Source: an uncultured Pseudomonadales bacterium
GTDB lineage: Bacteria; Pseudomonadota; Gammaproteobacteria; Pseudomonadales; Azotimanducaceae
Reading direction: 5' to 3'
Length of the DNA stretch: 64,000 nt
NCBI GenBank assembly: GCA_958296295.1
Contig: OY282460.1
Span: 1,860,001 to 1,924,000, forward strand
This document shows, in pieces, positions 47,488 to 57,317 of this stretch (position 1 is its first letter; the number at the start of each line of letters is the position of its first letter). The translations under genes and the position numbers were made by a program. The notes under the pieces are model-generated. The model searched no databases. It saw nothing but the letters and a program-made list of their open reading frames with translations, and was not told the origin of the DNA.

Positions 47488-49128
47488 CTATCCCTTCGAC
47501 CACTCTTTGCCCGTTGGCAATGGGGGTAGTCCAAGTTCCTTCAGAAACGCATTGTGCTTCGCCGTTGACTCCTGAATCTGTTTCTCGATTGCGCTCAACT
47601 CCCTATGCGTGACCCGCAGATCGACCGCGACCTCCTGCTCGGCCGTGCTGACATAGCGCGAGATGTTCAGGTTGTAGTCGTTGTCCTCAATCTCGTTGAT
47701 CTCCACGCGTCTGGCGTACCGCTCGATTCTCTTCGGACGCTGCCGGTAGGTCTCGACGATCTTCTCGATATGCTCGTCGGACAGGTGGTTCTGCCGTTTG
47801 CCCTTCTCGAAATGTTCGGACGCGTTGATGAACAGGACATCATCGGGCTTCTTGCACTTCTTCAGGACGAGGATGCAGACCGGGATGCCGGTCGAGTAGA
47901 ACAGGTTCGCCGGCAGGCCGATGATGGTGTCGATGTGCCCGTCGTCCAGGAGCTTGCGGCGAATCCTCGCCTCCGCGCCGCCGCGGAACAGCACGCCGTG
48001 CGGCAGGATGATCGCCATCACACCGTCATCCTCGAGGTACTGAAACCCGTGCAGCAGGAACGAGAAGTCCGCCGCCGACTTCGGGGCCAGCCCGTAGTTC
48101 TTGAAGCGCACATCCTCGCCCAACGCCTCGTTCGGGACCCAGCGGTAGCTGAACGGCGGATTGGCGACCACTGCATCGAAGTGGGGCTTCTTCGCTGGGT
48201 TCGTCTCTCGGAGCATGTCCCAGTCGTTGGTCAGCGTGTCGCCGTGATAGATCTCGAACTCTGAGTCCTTCACCCCATGCAGAAGCATGTTCATCCGCGC
48301 GAGGTTGTAGGTGGTGACGTTCTTCTCTTGCCCGTATATCTTGCCGATGCCGTGCGGCCCCATGCGCTTGCGCACATTGAGCAGCAGAGAGCCCGAGCCG
48401 CAAGCGAAGTCCATCACGCTGGCGAGGTGCTTTCGCACGCCGGTCTTCGGCTCCTGGCTGTCGAGCGTGACGATCGCAGAAAGGATGTCCGAGATCCGCT
48501 GCGGCGTGTAAAACTCCCCGGCCTTCTTGCCCGACCCGGCGGCGAACTGGCCGATCAGGTACTCGTAGGCGTCGCCGAGGGTGTCGCTGTCGGTGGAGAA
48601 CTCCGCGAGGCCCTCGGCTATCCTGGTGATGATCGTGCAGAGCTTCGCGTTCCGGCCCGAGTAGGTCCTGCCGAGCTTATCGGAAGCGAGATTGATTTCC
48701 GAGAAAAGTCCCGAGAACGTACTCTGGAACGATTCGTTCTCGATATACTTGAAGCCGTCTTGGACCCTGTTGAGCAGCTCGTCGTCTTGGGTGCGGGCCA
48801 TGTGGGCGATGCTGGCCCAGAGGTGCTCGGGGCGAATGACGTAGTGCGTCTTGAGCCGCATCTGCTTCTCGAAGTCCGATTTATCGTCGGGGTTCTGCTC
48901 GTACCACACAGACAGGGAGGACCGCCCGCCGTTGCCGATGGCGTTCGGGTCGGGGTAGTCGCGCCCTAGCTCCTTCTTTGCGGCCTGCTCGTAGTTGTCT
49001 GAGAGGTAGCGGAGGAACAGGAACGCGAGCATGTAGTCGCGGAAGTCGTCCGCGTTCATCGCTCCGCGGAGTTGATCCGCGATGGCCCAGAGCGTCTTGC
49101 CAAGCTGCTTCTGTGTCTGCTCTGTCAT
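47488..49128 (-). CDS. hsdM: Type I restriction-modification DNA methyltransferase HsdM
   Basis: The 546-residue N6-adenine methyltransferase subunit has an N-terminal helical HsdM domain, the AdoMet site DFACGSGSLLLNVRKRMG, and the catalytic motif DAVVANPPFSYRW. A C-terminal coiled-coil-like end would contact HsdS. It is the last gene of the operon hsdR-hsdS-prrC-like-hsdM and overlaps the preceding gene by four bases. Confidence 0.97.
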   Translation of the reverse strand: MTEQTQKQLGKTLWAIADQLRGAMNADDFRDYMLAFLFLRYLSDNYEQAAKKELGRDYPDPNAIGNGGRSSLSVWYEQNPDDKSDFEKQMRLKTHYVIRPEHLWASIAHMARTQDDELLNRVQDGFKYIENESFQSTFSGLFSEINLASDKLGRTYSGRNAKLCTIITRIAEGLAEFSTDSDTLGDAYEYLIGQFAAGSGKKAGEFYTPQRISDILSAIVTLDSQEPKTGVRKHLASVMDFACGSGSLLLNVRKRMGPHGIGKIYGQEKNVTTYNLARMNMLLHGVKDSEFEIYHGDTLTNDWDMLRETNPAKKPHFDAVVANPPFSYRWVPNEALGEDVRFKNYGLAPKSAADFSFLLHGFQYLEDDGVMAIILPHGVLFRGGAEARIRRKLLDDGHIDTIIGLPANLFYSTGIPVCILVLKKCKKPDDVLFINASEHFEKGKRQNHLSDEHIEKIVETYRQRPKRIERYARRVEINEIEDNDYNLNISRYVSTAEQEVAVDLRVTHRELSAIEKQIQESTAKHNAFLKELGLPPLPTGKEWSKG

Positions 49129-50285
49129 GTCGCGTCACTCTCTTCGATTGCCGGCTCACTCGGGAACAAGGCGGGATTGAAGGGGTATTGGTTGATGAAC
49201 CCGTGCAGGATCTTCCGAAAGTAGCGCTTGTTCTCATCGAGCATCTCCTGCGGCTCGAACAACGAGTAGTTTCCGTGGCTGAGGACGTTGATCAACCGTG
49301 TGTGAAGGATGCCGTCTTCATCGTCATCGCTACGTTTAATGCATGCGGAGAAGTGCTCGAGGCCATGAAAGCTCGCGGTCTTCTCCAGGATTGCGCGCAG
49401 CATGTTGAAGTGATGTGTGTACAGCCTGCCCTTGCGTTCCACCTCGTAGAGCTCAACGAGCGCGGCCACATGGTGGAAAAATGGCGTATCCCGGGTCTTG
49501 CGTAGGAGGATCCCCTCCGGCGACCCGTCGCGGCTGAGAAAGTACTTGTTCGCTTTCTTCAGCTCGTTGTACAGCACGTTGAAGAACAGCGTGTGGTGCG
49601 TCGAGATCACCGTCTTGAGCTGGCTCTCCGGCCTCTTGAGAAGACTCGCCAGATGATTTGCCACGGCGATGGCGTTGTGTTCATCGAGCGATGATACCGG
49701 GTCGTCAATGTAGATGTATTTCACCCATTTGTAGGGACCGGTTTCATCGTCATCGAGCGCAAGCTCGACGATGGCAAGGAAGAAACACCAGATGAAGATG
49801 TTCTCTTCCCCACGGGAGACTTTGATGGCCTCCTCGCGGCGGGTTTTGTACTCGTCGCCGGCGGTCCCGCCCTTCTTCACCCTGAACTCTCGGGCGAAGA
49901 CCACCTCCCAGGTGGCGGTATCGATCCGGAACTCGAAGTCGGCGTAGCGGTTGAGGAGGGTACGGATTCGATTGTCCATCTCCATCGATTCGAGACCGTC
50001 GAAGAACCGCGAATTCGCGTTGAGCTTCAGCTTCCGTTCGCTGTCATTCTCCAGATCGTTGTCCCACGAGAACAGGTCTTCGGTAAAGGCATTGAAGTAG
50101 AGCGTGTCGCGCCGTCTGGTTTCGTCATCCGTGCTCACCACTTTGCCGAGGTCCTTGAAGGCGGTGGACAACCGGGTCTTGCCTATCCCGTTATGGGCGT
50201 AGAGAAGGATGAATCTCTCGTTTTTCAGCTCCTGTCGCAGGTGTGCGGCGAGGGCGTTGAGTTCCGTGAAGGTCTTTGCGCCCAT
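49125..50285 (-). CDS. prrC: PrrC-like anticodon nuclease embedded in the RM operon
   Basis: At 386 residues it is close to E. coli PrrC (396). The ABC-type ATPase part has Walker A LLYAHNGIGKTRLS, the signature-like KVSRGEENIF, Walker B YIYIDDPVSSLDEHNA, and the H-loop VISTHH. The N-terminal LYFNAFTEDLFSWDNDLEND is characteristic of PrrC. The C-terminal third carries LRAILEK (RxxxE) and, 36 residues on, LSHGN, comparable to the Arg-Glu-His triad of PrrC. PrrC is held silent by the associated type I enzyme and cleaves tRNA-Lys when a phage inhibits restriction. The position between hsdS and hsdM fits this role. Confidence 0.85.
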   Translation of the reverse strand: MGAKTFTELNALAAHLRQELKNERFILLYAHNGIGKTRLSTAFKDLGKVVSTDDETRRRDTLYFNAFTEDLFSWDNDLENDSERKLKLNANSRFFDGLESMEMDNRIRTLLNRYADFEFRIDTATWEVVFAREFRVKKGGTAGDEYKTRREEAIKVSRGEENIFIWCFFLAIVELALDDDETGPYKWVKYIYIDDPVSSLDEHNAIAVANHLASLLKRPESQLKTVISTHHTLFFNVLYNELKKANKYFLSRDGSPEGILLRKTRDTPFFHHVAALVELYEVERKGRLYTHHFNMLRAILEKTASFHGLEHFSACIKRSDDDEDGILHTRLINVLSHGNYSLFEPQEMLDENKRYFRKILHGFINQYPFNPALFPSEPAIEESDAT

Positions 50286-50288
50286 GAC

Positions 50289-51590
50289 TCACTGCCCGTC
50301 CAGCGAGGGAAAGAGCTGCTGTAGAAGCCCCCGCCTATGAGTCTGAAGCGCAACGAGATTCCTCGCTTGAGCGCTGATCAGATCGTCCACCGAAGAGAGA
50401 CAGTCGGCTATGCACTGTTGCTCAGCTGGATCGATAGGATAGCACAGCGGGACGTTCTCAAGTGCTAACTTGCTAACCGCGGGTACGACACCACCAGCGT
50501 GGTCGATAAGTGACACCTTGGACCACAGATAGAACAGAAATTCATCAGAGTTCTTCGCCTTCATGGCCTTTATTCCAGCCGTATTGTTGTCAATCACGGC
50601 CGGCTTGGTCGTGACTGCGCGTCGATTTGATCGGATGGCTTCGCCGATCTTTGCAAAAATAATCGTTCCCGCCGGTACGGGCTTGCCACGAATTTTGTCG
50701 AGCACGTCGGAATCAATGTAATTGTTCGCCTCCGAAATGTGCCTTTTTTCCTTTTCGATCGTTTGCGAGATGTCACTCACCTTATAGAAGGGGTATTGCC
50801 CCTTCTTGTTCCCCTGAAACTTATTAGGAAAGCCGTAGCCCGTCAGCACTTTGGCGATGTCGCGGCAGCGAGCCGTCTTCCAATCAGGGGCATCTTGGAA
50901 CTCCGGAAACCGCAGCCGCGGCGCCGTCTCGTCGGGCTGGGGGAAAAGTTGTTGCATCAGCCCTTGTTTGTGCTGCCGCAGGGCTTCGAGCTTACGGCCC
51001 TTATCTGCGATCAGATCCTCTAGTGAGCCGAAAAAGCTGGCGATCTTCTGCTGCTCGGCCAGATCTCGTCCGGCTGGCGGTAAGGGGAGTGGCATCGAAG
51101 CATACTCGGTACCGTTTATGCCGGGTTGCCCACTTCGTGCTGATGTCAGTCGAACCCAGTCCCAGTACGCCCAGGTCGACAAGTAGGCGGCTAGAAACTG
51201 CGACGATAAACGATCTGGATTGGGGCGCACCCGAATTAGGAAACCGGCATAAACCAGACGGCCACCCGCCCCGCGATGGCGATAGGATTTGCCAACACTG
51301 GCCCCAGTTCGTGCAAACACAATGTCTCCTGGCTGAAGGAACTGATCATCGCCAGGTTTGATATCGACTGATACACGCGGAGCTGGGACAAACCGACCAT
51401 CGTCGTCGATGTCAGTGATGCGGATGTAAGCCGGCAGGTCTTCGGAGAACGGCACCGCCGCCGCATTTGCGCCGTATTCGGGTGGACGATCCAAGAGCGT
51501 GCCCAGCGCGGTCTGCTCCCAGGCCGAGGCGTCGCGGAACTCGGAGAACCGCAACTTTGGCACAACGGGCGAGGGCTTGTCGGCTGTCAT
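50289..51590 (-). CDS. hsdS: Type I restriction-modification specificity subunit HsdS
   Basis: The 433-residue protein has two target-recognition domains, each followed by a conserved helix: EQQKIASFFGSLEDLIADKG ending the first, and EQQCIADCLSSVDDLISAQA ending the second. Both halves start with the repeated LRFSEF/LRFPEF. It sets the bipartite target sequence, which cannot be predicted here. The ATG overlaps the hsdR stop (ATGA). Confidence 0.96.
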   Translation of the reverse strand: MTADKPSPVVPKLRFSEFRDASAWEQTALGTLLDRPPEYGANAAAVPFSEDLPAYIRITDIDDDGRFVPAPRVSVDIKPGDDQFLQPGDIVFARTGASVGKSYRHRGAGGRLVYAGFLIRVRPNPDRLSSQFLAAYLSTWAYWDWVRLTSARSGQPGINGTEYASMPLPLPPAGRDLAEQQKIASFFGSLEDLIADKGRKLEALRQHKQGLMQQLFPQPDETAPRLRFPEFQDAPDWKTARCRDIAKVLTGYGFPNKFQGNKKGQYPFYKVSDISQTIEKEKRHISEANNYIDSDVLDKIRGKPVPAGTIIFAKIGEAIRSNRRAVTTKPAVIDNNTAGIKAMKAKNSDEFLFYLWSKVSLIDHAGGVVPAVSKLALENVPLCYPIDPAEQQCIADCLSSVDDLISAQARNLVALQTHRRGLLQQLFPSLDGQ

Positions 51591-54500
51591 CGCGCGCCTC
51601 CCTGCTCATAGGCGCTGAGGCCGGAGATGTTCCGGCCCTCCGCCCGCTTTTTCAGCACCGGCACCAGGTCGTCCATCAGCGCAAGCTCCTGCTCGCGGCG
51701 TTCACGCCAGCCAAGTTCGAGCGGCGCCAAAAGGTCGGTGAGCTGCTCGCCGTCGAAGATCATGCGTTGAAGGATGATGTCGACGAAGTCCGCAAGGGAC
51801 TCGATCGTCAGGCCGTGGGTCTGGGCAAGGCTTTCGATCTCCTTGGCCTGCTTTTCGGCTTTGAACTTCTCGTAGCCGGCGCGGACCGCGGCCTCGTCAA
51901 GGCCCTCCCCCTCCGTGAGTGAGCGGACGTACTCGGTGATATCCTCCCGCTCGTCGAGGAACTTGGCGTCGGACTGGATCAGCCCGATGAGCTGCTCGCG
52001 GCTGATCGCCAGCCTCTTCGGGTTCTGACCCGAGTACTTGGCGATCAGCTTCATGATGTAGTCGTAGTCGATAACGGCCGAAGCGAAGAGGACGAACTCG
52101 AATTCGAGCTGGTCGACGTCGTCCTTGTCCAGCTCCCCGTCCCCGCGGGGTCTGCCCTGCTGCTCCTTCAGGCGCTGGGCGGTTTCGAGGTAGGCGCCGC
52201 GGAAGGCGCGGAGATCATCCTTGGGGAGGGCTTTCTCGATCTGCTTGTGCTGCTCGTCGGTAAGGTCGGTGTACTGGTCCAGCTGGGTCTGGAGGCGTTG
52301 GACCTCCCTGAATCGCCTTATGAACTGGACGCGGGCGTCGTCACCCATCAGGTTGTTGACCTGATCGGGCTTGGCTTCGACGCCCTGCGACTGCATGAAC
52401 TCGCCGAGGTCGGCGATGGCCTGCTTGAACTTGTCGATGATGACGGGAGCCTCGTCGACTAGCCAGATCTCGCGGGCCCGGCCGGGGTGGGCGCCGGAGA
52501 AGAGAGCGATGGCGGTGTCGACGCTCTCGTGCTGCTGGCGGAAATCGAGGATGTGGCCGTAGGGCTTGGTGGCATTGAGGACGCGGTTGGTGCGGGAGAA
52601 GGCCTGAATCAGGCCGTGATGCCTGAGATTCTTGTCGACGTAGAGCGTGTTGAGGAACTTGGCGTCGAAGCCTGTGAGGAGCATGTCGACGACGATGGTG
52701 ATGTCGATCTTCTCTTCGCCCTTGCCGGGCAGGTCGCGGTTGGGGAACTGCTGATCCTTGATGCGCTTCTGGACGTCTTGGTAGTACAGGTCGAAGTTGT
52801 TGATGTCGTGGTTGGTGCCGTACTGCTCGTTGTAGTCGGAGATGATGGCCTTGAGCGCGGTCTTCTTGCCCTCGGGGTCGTGCCGGTTGTCCTCCTTCTC
52901 CTGGGGAAGATCCTCCTGGATCTGCTGGACGTCCCTGTCGCCCTCCGCAGGCGGCGAGAAGACGGTGGCGACCTTCAGAGGGACGAGTTCGGCGTCGGCG
53001 GCCTGGCGTTCGGCCTGTAGGTTCTTGAAGACCTCGTAGTACTCGATGGCGTCGTTGATTGATGCGGTGGCCAGCAGTGCGTTGAAGCGTCGGCCTCCGC
53101 TCGCGGCATCGTGCTTGTCGAGGATGGCCTGAACAACCGCCCGCTTGGTGAGCGTCTGGCCGGGGTTGACGGGGGTGTCCTCTGGCTTGTAGTAGTCGAT
53201 GTGGAAGCGGAGAACGTTTCGATCTTCGATTGCGTGGGTGATGGTGTAGGTGTGGAGCTCTCTTTGGAAAAGGTCTCCGGTGGTTCGAAGAGTGGCGACC
53301 TCTCCCTCGATCTGCCTCGCCCTCGCGTTCTCCTCAAAGATCGGAGTGCCAGTGAAGCCGAAGAGCTGAGAGTTCGGGAAGAATCCCTTGATCGCCCTGT
53401 GCGTCTCGCCGAACTGCGAGCGGTGGCACTCGTCGAAGATGAAGACCATCCGCTTGTCTCGAAGCTGCTCGAGCCACTGCGTGAACGTCGCCCGCCCCTG
53501 AGACATGTCCCGCCGGCTGTGCTTGCTGTTCTCGTCGAGGGCGAGCCCGAGCTTCTGGATGGTCGTGACGATGACCTTGTCCGCGTAGTCGTCGGACACG
53601 AGGCGGCGGACAAGCGCCGCGGTGTTGGTGTTTTCCTCGACGCAGTTCTCTTGGAACCGGTTGAACTCCTCGCGGGTCTGGCGGTCGAGGTCCTTGCGGT
53701 CGACGACGAAGAGGCACTTGTGGATGCTCTCGTTGGTCTTGAGGAGCGTCGAGGCCTTGAAGGAGGTGAGCGTCTTGCCCGAGCCGGTCGTGTGCCAGAC
53801 ATAGCCGTTTCCGCAGTTCTGCTCGACGCACTCGACGATGGCCTTGACGGCGTAGATCTGGTACGCGCGCATCATCAGGAGCTTCTGCTCGCTCGCGATG
53901 AGGACCATGTACTTGCTGATCATCTGGCCGAGCGTGCATTTGGTGAGGAACCGATCGGCGAAGTCGTCGAGGTGGGTAATCTTGCTGTTGTCCTCGGCCG
54001 CGAACTGGTAGATCGGAAGGAACCTCTCTTCGGCGTCGAAGGCGAAGTGCCGCGCGTTGTTGTTGGTGAAGTACCACGTCTCGGTGCGGTTGCTAACGAT
54101 GAAGAGCTGGACGAAGCAGAGAAGCGTCTTGGTGTATCCACTACCGGGGTCGTTCTTGTAGTCGACGATCTGCTCCATCGCCCGTCGCGGGCTGATCCCA
54201 AGCGTCTTGAGCTCGATCTGGACGACGGGAATGCCATTGATCAGGAGTATGACGTCGTAGCGGTGATGGCTGTTGTCCGTGTTAATGCGGACCTGATTGA
54301 CGACCTCGAAGTCGTTTTTGCACCAGTCCTTGATGTTGACGAGGGTGTAGTTGAGCGGCGTGCCGTCGGCGCGGATGAACGTCTCCCGGTTCCGGAGGGA
54401 GTGTGCGGCCCCGTATACGTCGGGTGTGACGATCTCGTCGAGGAGTCGCTTGAACTCGACGTCGGTGAGGCTGACGCGATTCAGGGTTTCGAACTTTTTC

Positions 54501-54619
54501 CTGAAGTTCGCTACAAGCGTTGCTCGATCGCGGATGTCGGTGCGATATTCGTACTTGAGGTCTCGTAGCTTCGTGATAAGGGACTCTTCAAGATCGCGTT
54601 CGGGTGTGATCATCGCCAT
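51587..54619 (-). CDS. hsdR: Type I restriction endonuclease subunit HsdR
   Basis: The 1010-residue ATP-dependent translocase and nuclease has an N-terminal PD-(D/E)xK domain with NGIPVVQIELKTLG. Helicase motif I is VWHTTGSGKTLTSF, motif II is FIFDECHRSQFGETHR, and motif III is FGFTGTPIF. The C-terminal helical part binds HsdM. It is the first gene of the operon. ATG 54619 or ATG 54613 could start it; AGGAG lies 12 bases before the first. Confidence 0.97.
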   Translation of the reverse strand: MAMITPERDLEESLITKLRDLKYEYRTDIRDRATLVANFRKKFETLNRVSLTDVEFKRLLDEIVTPDVYGAAHSLRNRETFIRADGTPLNYTLVNIKDWCKNDFEVVNQVRINTDNSHHRYDVILLINGIPVVQIELKTLGISPRRAMEQIVDYKNDPGSGYTKTLLCFVQLFIVSNRTETWYFTNNNARHFAFDAEERFLPIYQFAAEDNSKITHLDDFADRFLTKCTLGQMISKYMVLIASEQKLLMMRAYQIYAVKAIVECVEQNCGNGYVWHTTGSGKTLTSFKASTLLKTNESIHKCLFVVDRKDLDRQTREEFNRFQENCVEENTNTAALVRRLVSDDYADKVIVTTIQKLGLALDENSKHSRRDMSQGRATFTQWLEQLRDKRMVFIFDECHRSQFGETHRAIKGFFPNSQLFGFTGTPIFEENARARQIEGEVATLRTTGDLFQRELHTYTITHAIEDRNVLRFHIDYYKPEDTPVNPGQTLTKRAVVQAILDKHDAASGGRRFNALLATASINDAIEYYEVFKNLQAERQAADAELVPLKVATVFSPPAEGDRDVQQIQEDLPQEKEDNRHDPEGKKTALKAIISDYNEQYGTNHDINNFDLYYQDVQKRIKDQQFPNRDLPGKGEEKIDITIVVDMLLTGFDAKFLNTLYVDKNLRHHGLIQAFSRTNRVLNATKPYGHILDFRQQHESVDTAIALFSGAHPGRAREIWLVDEAPVIIDKFKQAIADLGEFMQSQGVEAKPDQVNNLMGDDARVQFIRRFREVQRLQTQLDQYTDLTDEQHKQIEKALPKDDLRAFRGAYLETAQRLKEQQGRPRGDGELDKDDVDQLEFEFVLFASAVIDYDYIMKLIAKYSGQNPKRLAISREQLIGLIQSDAKFLDEREDITEYVRSLTEGEGLDEAAVRAGYEKFKAEKQAKEIESLAQTHGLTIESLADFVDIILQRMIFDGEQLTDLLAPLELGWRERREQELALMDDLVPVLKKRAEGRNISGLSAYEQGGAR

Positions 54620-55478
54620 TGCGGGGACTCACTCCTTGTGACGTCCGCTGAAAGCGTCCGACTGTCCGGTGTCAAATGAACGCGAGCCGAGGTTGGCTTC
54701 GATGCCGCGGATGAAGGAGACGATCTTGTTGTGGATGGTTGATCCATCATTCTGCCTTCCTGATGGTGCTTGGGCGGCCATCGACGTGGCCTGTCTCAAA
54801 CAAATTCAGCCGCTCGTACACCGCCGTCACTCTACCACAACCGGTCGACCATGCTTGGCGACCGTCACCGCCGCGCCGCCGATCGCGCTGGGCGAAGGCG
54901 GCATGGCGTCTTCGACGGCGCGCCTGTCTACGCGGCGGACCGACGTGCAGCACGTGCGCCACGTGGCGGCCGGTAGGTCGCCGACCGATGGCGCTTCTTG
55001 CGACGGCGTGAACACAAAGAGAACGGACCTTTCTGCTAGGCTGCCTTCTGTGAGCGCTGAAGACCACAAGCGGACGATCGCTGGTCCTACGTCGCACCGC
55101 AAAGCCGTGCGGTTCCGCAAGGCGGCGGCAGAGAGAGATGCGGTGGCGCACCCTTGCTGAAGTAGCAATCCGCGGCTATTCGGTAGCTGGTTAGGACGCG
55201 AACATCTCGATCAGCTTCCGGCCGAGTTCGACCAAACGTGCCGATCTTGCCGAGCTGGTCTATAGCCTCCCTTCAACTTGTCGGCCGGTGCTCCCCGCAC
55301 CCCGCCTTGGCGCGTTTGACATCTACGGGCGCTCGCAGTCACCGGCATCGCCGGCGCTGCGGCAATTGATGGAGACCATCCCGGAAGACCGTGAGCGCAA
55401 TCTGCCGAGCCATGATCGTTCGAGTGTTGCAGAGTCGGTTCACCCGGCCGCGGCTAGACGACGCTGGCGGTCCGGCGG
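54620..55478. other. Region upstream of hsdR with gene debris
   Basis: It holds the probable hsd promoter: TTGACA on the minus strand at 54675-54670, with a poor -10. It also holds the Phd-like remnant described separately. From about 55000 to 55478 no frame or RNA gene is recognised. Confidence 0.4.
54747..54895 (-). pseudogene. Possible Phd/YefM-type antitoxin remnant, frameshifted
   Basis: Minus-strand frame one reads GGAAVTVAKHGRPVVV. Frame two continues VTAVYERLNLFETG and ends at 54747. Together this resembles the C-terminal half of a Phd antitoxin (VTKHGRPVVVV, then EYERL). No toxin is next to it. The identification is weak. Confidence 0.3.
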
Positions 55479-55679
55479 TCAGTCGGCAAGTTCACGACTG
55501 AGCTTTTGAGCCTCGGCAATCTGGTCGCGGGTCATGTACGCCCGCAAGCGCGGTTGGATTTCTATCGCCGCTTCATCCCCTTGCGCGGCAGCGAGATTGA
55601 TCCAAGCATAGGCTTGGACGTAGTCCTCAGGAACGCCGGTGCCGTCTGCGTACGCGACTCCCAGGCTAGCCTGCGCCAT
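55479..55679 (-). pseudogene. Sel1-repeat protein fragment
   Basis: The 66-codon frame encodes one clear Sel1 unit, AQASLGVAYADGTGVPEDYV, followed by QAYAWINLAAAQGDEAA and a normal C-terminal end (MTRDQIAEAQKLSREL). The frame extends upstream without more repeats, so this is the 3' end of a longer gene, truncated by rearrangement. Confidence 0.6.
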
Positions 55680-56107
55680 CGCGTGTCCCCGCTCGGGATG
55701 CGGACATCCAGCAGGGCGTGAGCGCGCTCGTCGTCGGCGTCCAGGGGAGGGTCACTGAGCAGCATGCACCGCAACTCCAATCGCTACTACCACGCTACTG
55801 GTTAGCAAAGATTAAGCCAATGCGTCCGCAGGCTGGAGTAGGCGCGCATCTGAAATGCGATTGCCTTGGGGTGGAGGGAAAACGGTTTCGGTCAGCCCAC
55901 CAGTCGTTCCAATAGTCGATGAAGCGGCCGACTGCCTGCCGCAGAGGTGTCAGAGCACAGGATTGGCGCCGTTTCCCGGCCGCGGCTCGGCCAAGCGGTT
56001 CCTCGCTAGGGTTTCGAGTGGCCGTTCAACCGCGCTACGCGACCGGCGCCTTGCACGGAGGCGTCCAACTCGGGCTCGCCACGATAGCTGACGCTGCCGG
56101 CCCGCGG
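55680..56107. other. Gene debris including ISKra4 remnant copy 2
   Basis: At 55880-55972 on the minus strand the sequence matches the 3' end of the remnant at 47244-47480. GGCGCCAATCC-GTGCTCTG and CGACTATTGGAACGACTGG are shared with small changes, and the frame (FIDYWNDWWAD) is broken by a deletion. AAATGCGATTGCC lies to its left, as at the other copy. Nothing else is recognised in the stretch. Confidence 0.6.
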
Positions 56108-56713
56108 CTAGGGCCTCATGGTGGTGGAGAGGTTGGTCAGGTGACCGCTGGGGCTGCGCAGCAAGCTCATCACGGCCACCGGGACGTCGGACGCCACCGC
56201 CAGCCGCCACTTGCCGACGCCGTCGCCGAGCGCGCCCTCGAACGCCGCGTCGCCGGCCTCGAGATCGGCCGCCTCCCATGTCCGCGCCGCGCCGGCGGGA
56301 ACCGTCAGCCGCACCTCGCCGCCTGGCGTCCCGGCGTCGTCGACGCCGTTCACCGTCACCGTCGCCGCTGAATCGCCGTCGTTGATCACGCGCAGCAGGC
56401 TCACCTGCCGCCGATTGCTTCCGGGATTGAAGATGGCAACCCGCGCCGTTTGCCCCGCGACGCCCGGTGGCGCCAGATCGTGCATGCTCGTGAGGAGGCC
56501 GTCCGCGGTGCGGATGTAGGACAACACCGCGATGTCCAGCTCCGACGTCAACTCCAGCCGCCAGTCGCCGCGCGCCGGCGGGCCCGCGCCGGTCGGCAGG
56601 CCCTTGTCGGCGTTGCCCCGCTCCAAGTCGCCGGAGTTGAAGTGAACCGTTTGCCCGGACTCCAGCGCCAGCGTCACCGGGCCGACCCGCCGGCCGCCGT
56701 CGTCCCGGGGCCA
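56108..56713 (-). pseudogene. C-terminal fragment of a repeat-bearing surface protein
   Basis: The frame encodes two related beta-rich units: VTLALESGQTVHFNSGDLER, then WRLELTSELDIAVLSYIRT; and VRLTVPAGAARTWEAADLEA, then KWRLAVASDVPVAVMSLLRS, ending HLTNLSTTMRP. This tail is one I recognise as a common C-terminus of large secreted proteins in marine bacteria; the role is unknown. The sequence upstream of about 56713 is unrelated, so the gene lost its 5' part. Confidence 0.6.
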
Positions 56714-56729
56714 AGAGCTCAAGGACGCC

Positions 56730-57026
56730 ATGTTTGAGCTGGGCATCACGCCACGCGCGCTTGCGGCCGTGAAGTATGGCGACGAGTTCGGTCGCATCAT
56801 GGCTGCGAGATTGTGGTTGCGCTACTTCGCGATGGTCGAGGTGGGAGACAACGTGACTGGCAAAAACGACATTGAGAAGTTGCCGAAAGGCATGATCCGA
56901 CTCCTCTACTCGGGCTGGTGCAAAGGTGGCGACCCGAGGGATATGGTGTCGATGGCGGTCGATGGCGACGTTCTACAGGCACCGCAAGCAGATCAAGCGG
57001 ATACTTGTGGTTTCGATGGTTGGTGA
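56730..57026 (+). CDS. Hypothetical protein, possibly a fragment
   Basis: A 98-codon frame with balanced composition in its first 75 residues (AAVKYGDEFGRIMAARLWLR; NDIEKLPKGMIRLLYSGWCK). After that the +2 frame looks more protein-like (TFYRHRKQIKRILVVSM), suggesting a frameshift. No family is recognised. Confidence 0.3.
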   Translation: MFELGITPRALAAVKYGDEFGRIMAARLWLRYFAMVEVGDNVTGKNDIEKLPKGMIRLLYSGWCKGGDPRDMVSMAVDGDVLQAPQADQADTCGFDGW

Positions 57027-57317
57027 CGACAGCTTTGGCGGTGTCGACGAGGCTCGGATAGCGCCGCTCCAACCGGGCCGCATAGTCCAACGCAACGCCA
57101 AGCCACACCACTCGCTGGTGGCAACCGAGCGAAGCGAAGGCGCAGTCCCTAGCGGGGATTCCACAAGGGGCGCAGTCCCTTTGGCGCAATCTAAATAAGC
57201 CGTAGGCGTCCCCCATCGGGGTATTTAGGCATTGCGTTGCCCAAGTAGGTGAAACCCAACCCTCTGGCCAAATCAACGAGGTACATTCCGTGGCACCGAG
57301 ACGACTCCCGAAAACCG
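57027..57317. other. Upstream region of the decayed relaxase gene
   Basis: GGCGCAGTCCCT occurs twice, about 32 bp apart (57139 and 57168). No gene is seen. Confidence 0.35.

Noticed and set aside
52487..54568. Long plus-strand frames rich in Val, Leu, Asp and Glu
   Set aside because: They mirror hsdR on the other strand; the helicase motifs settle the coding strand.
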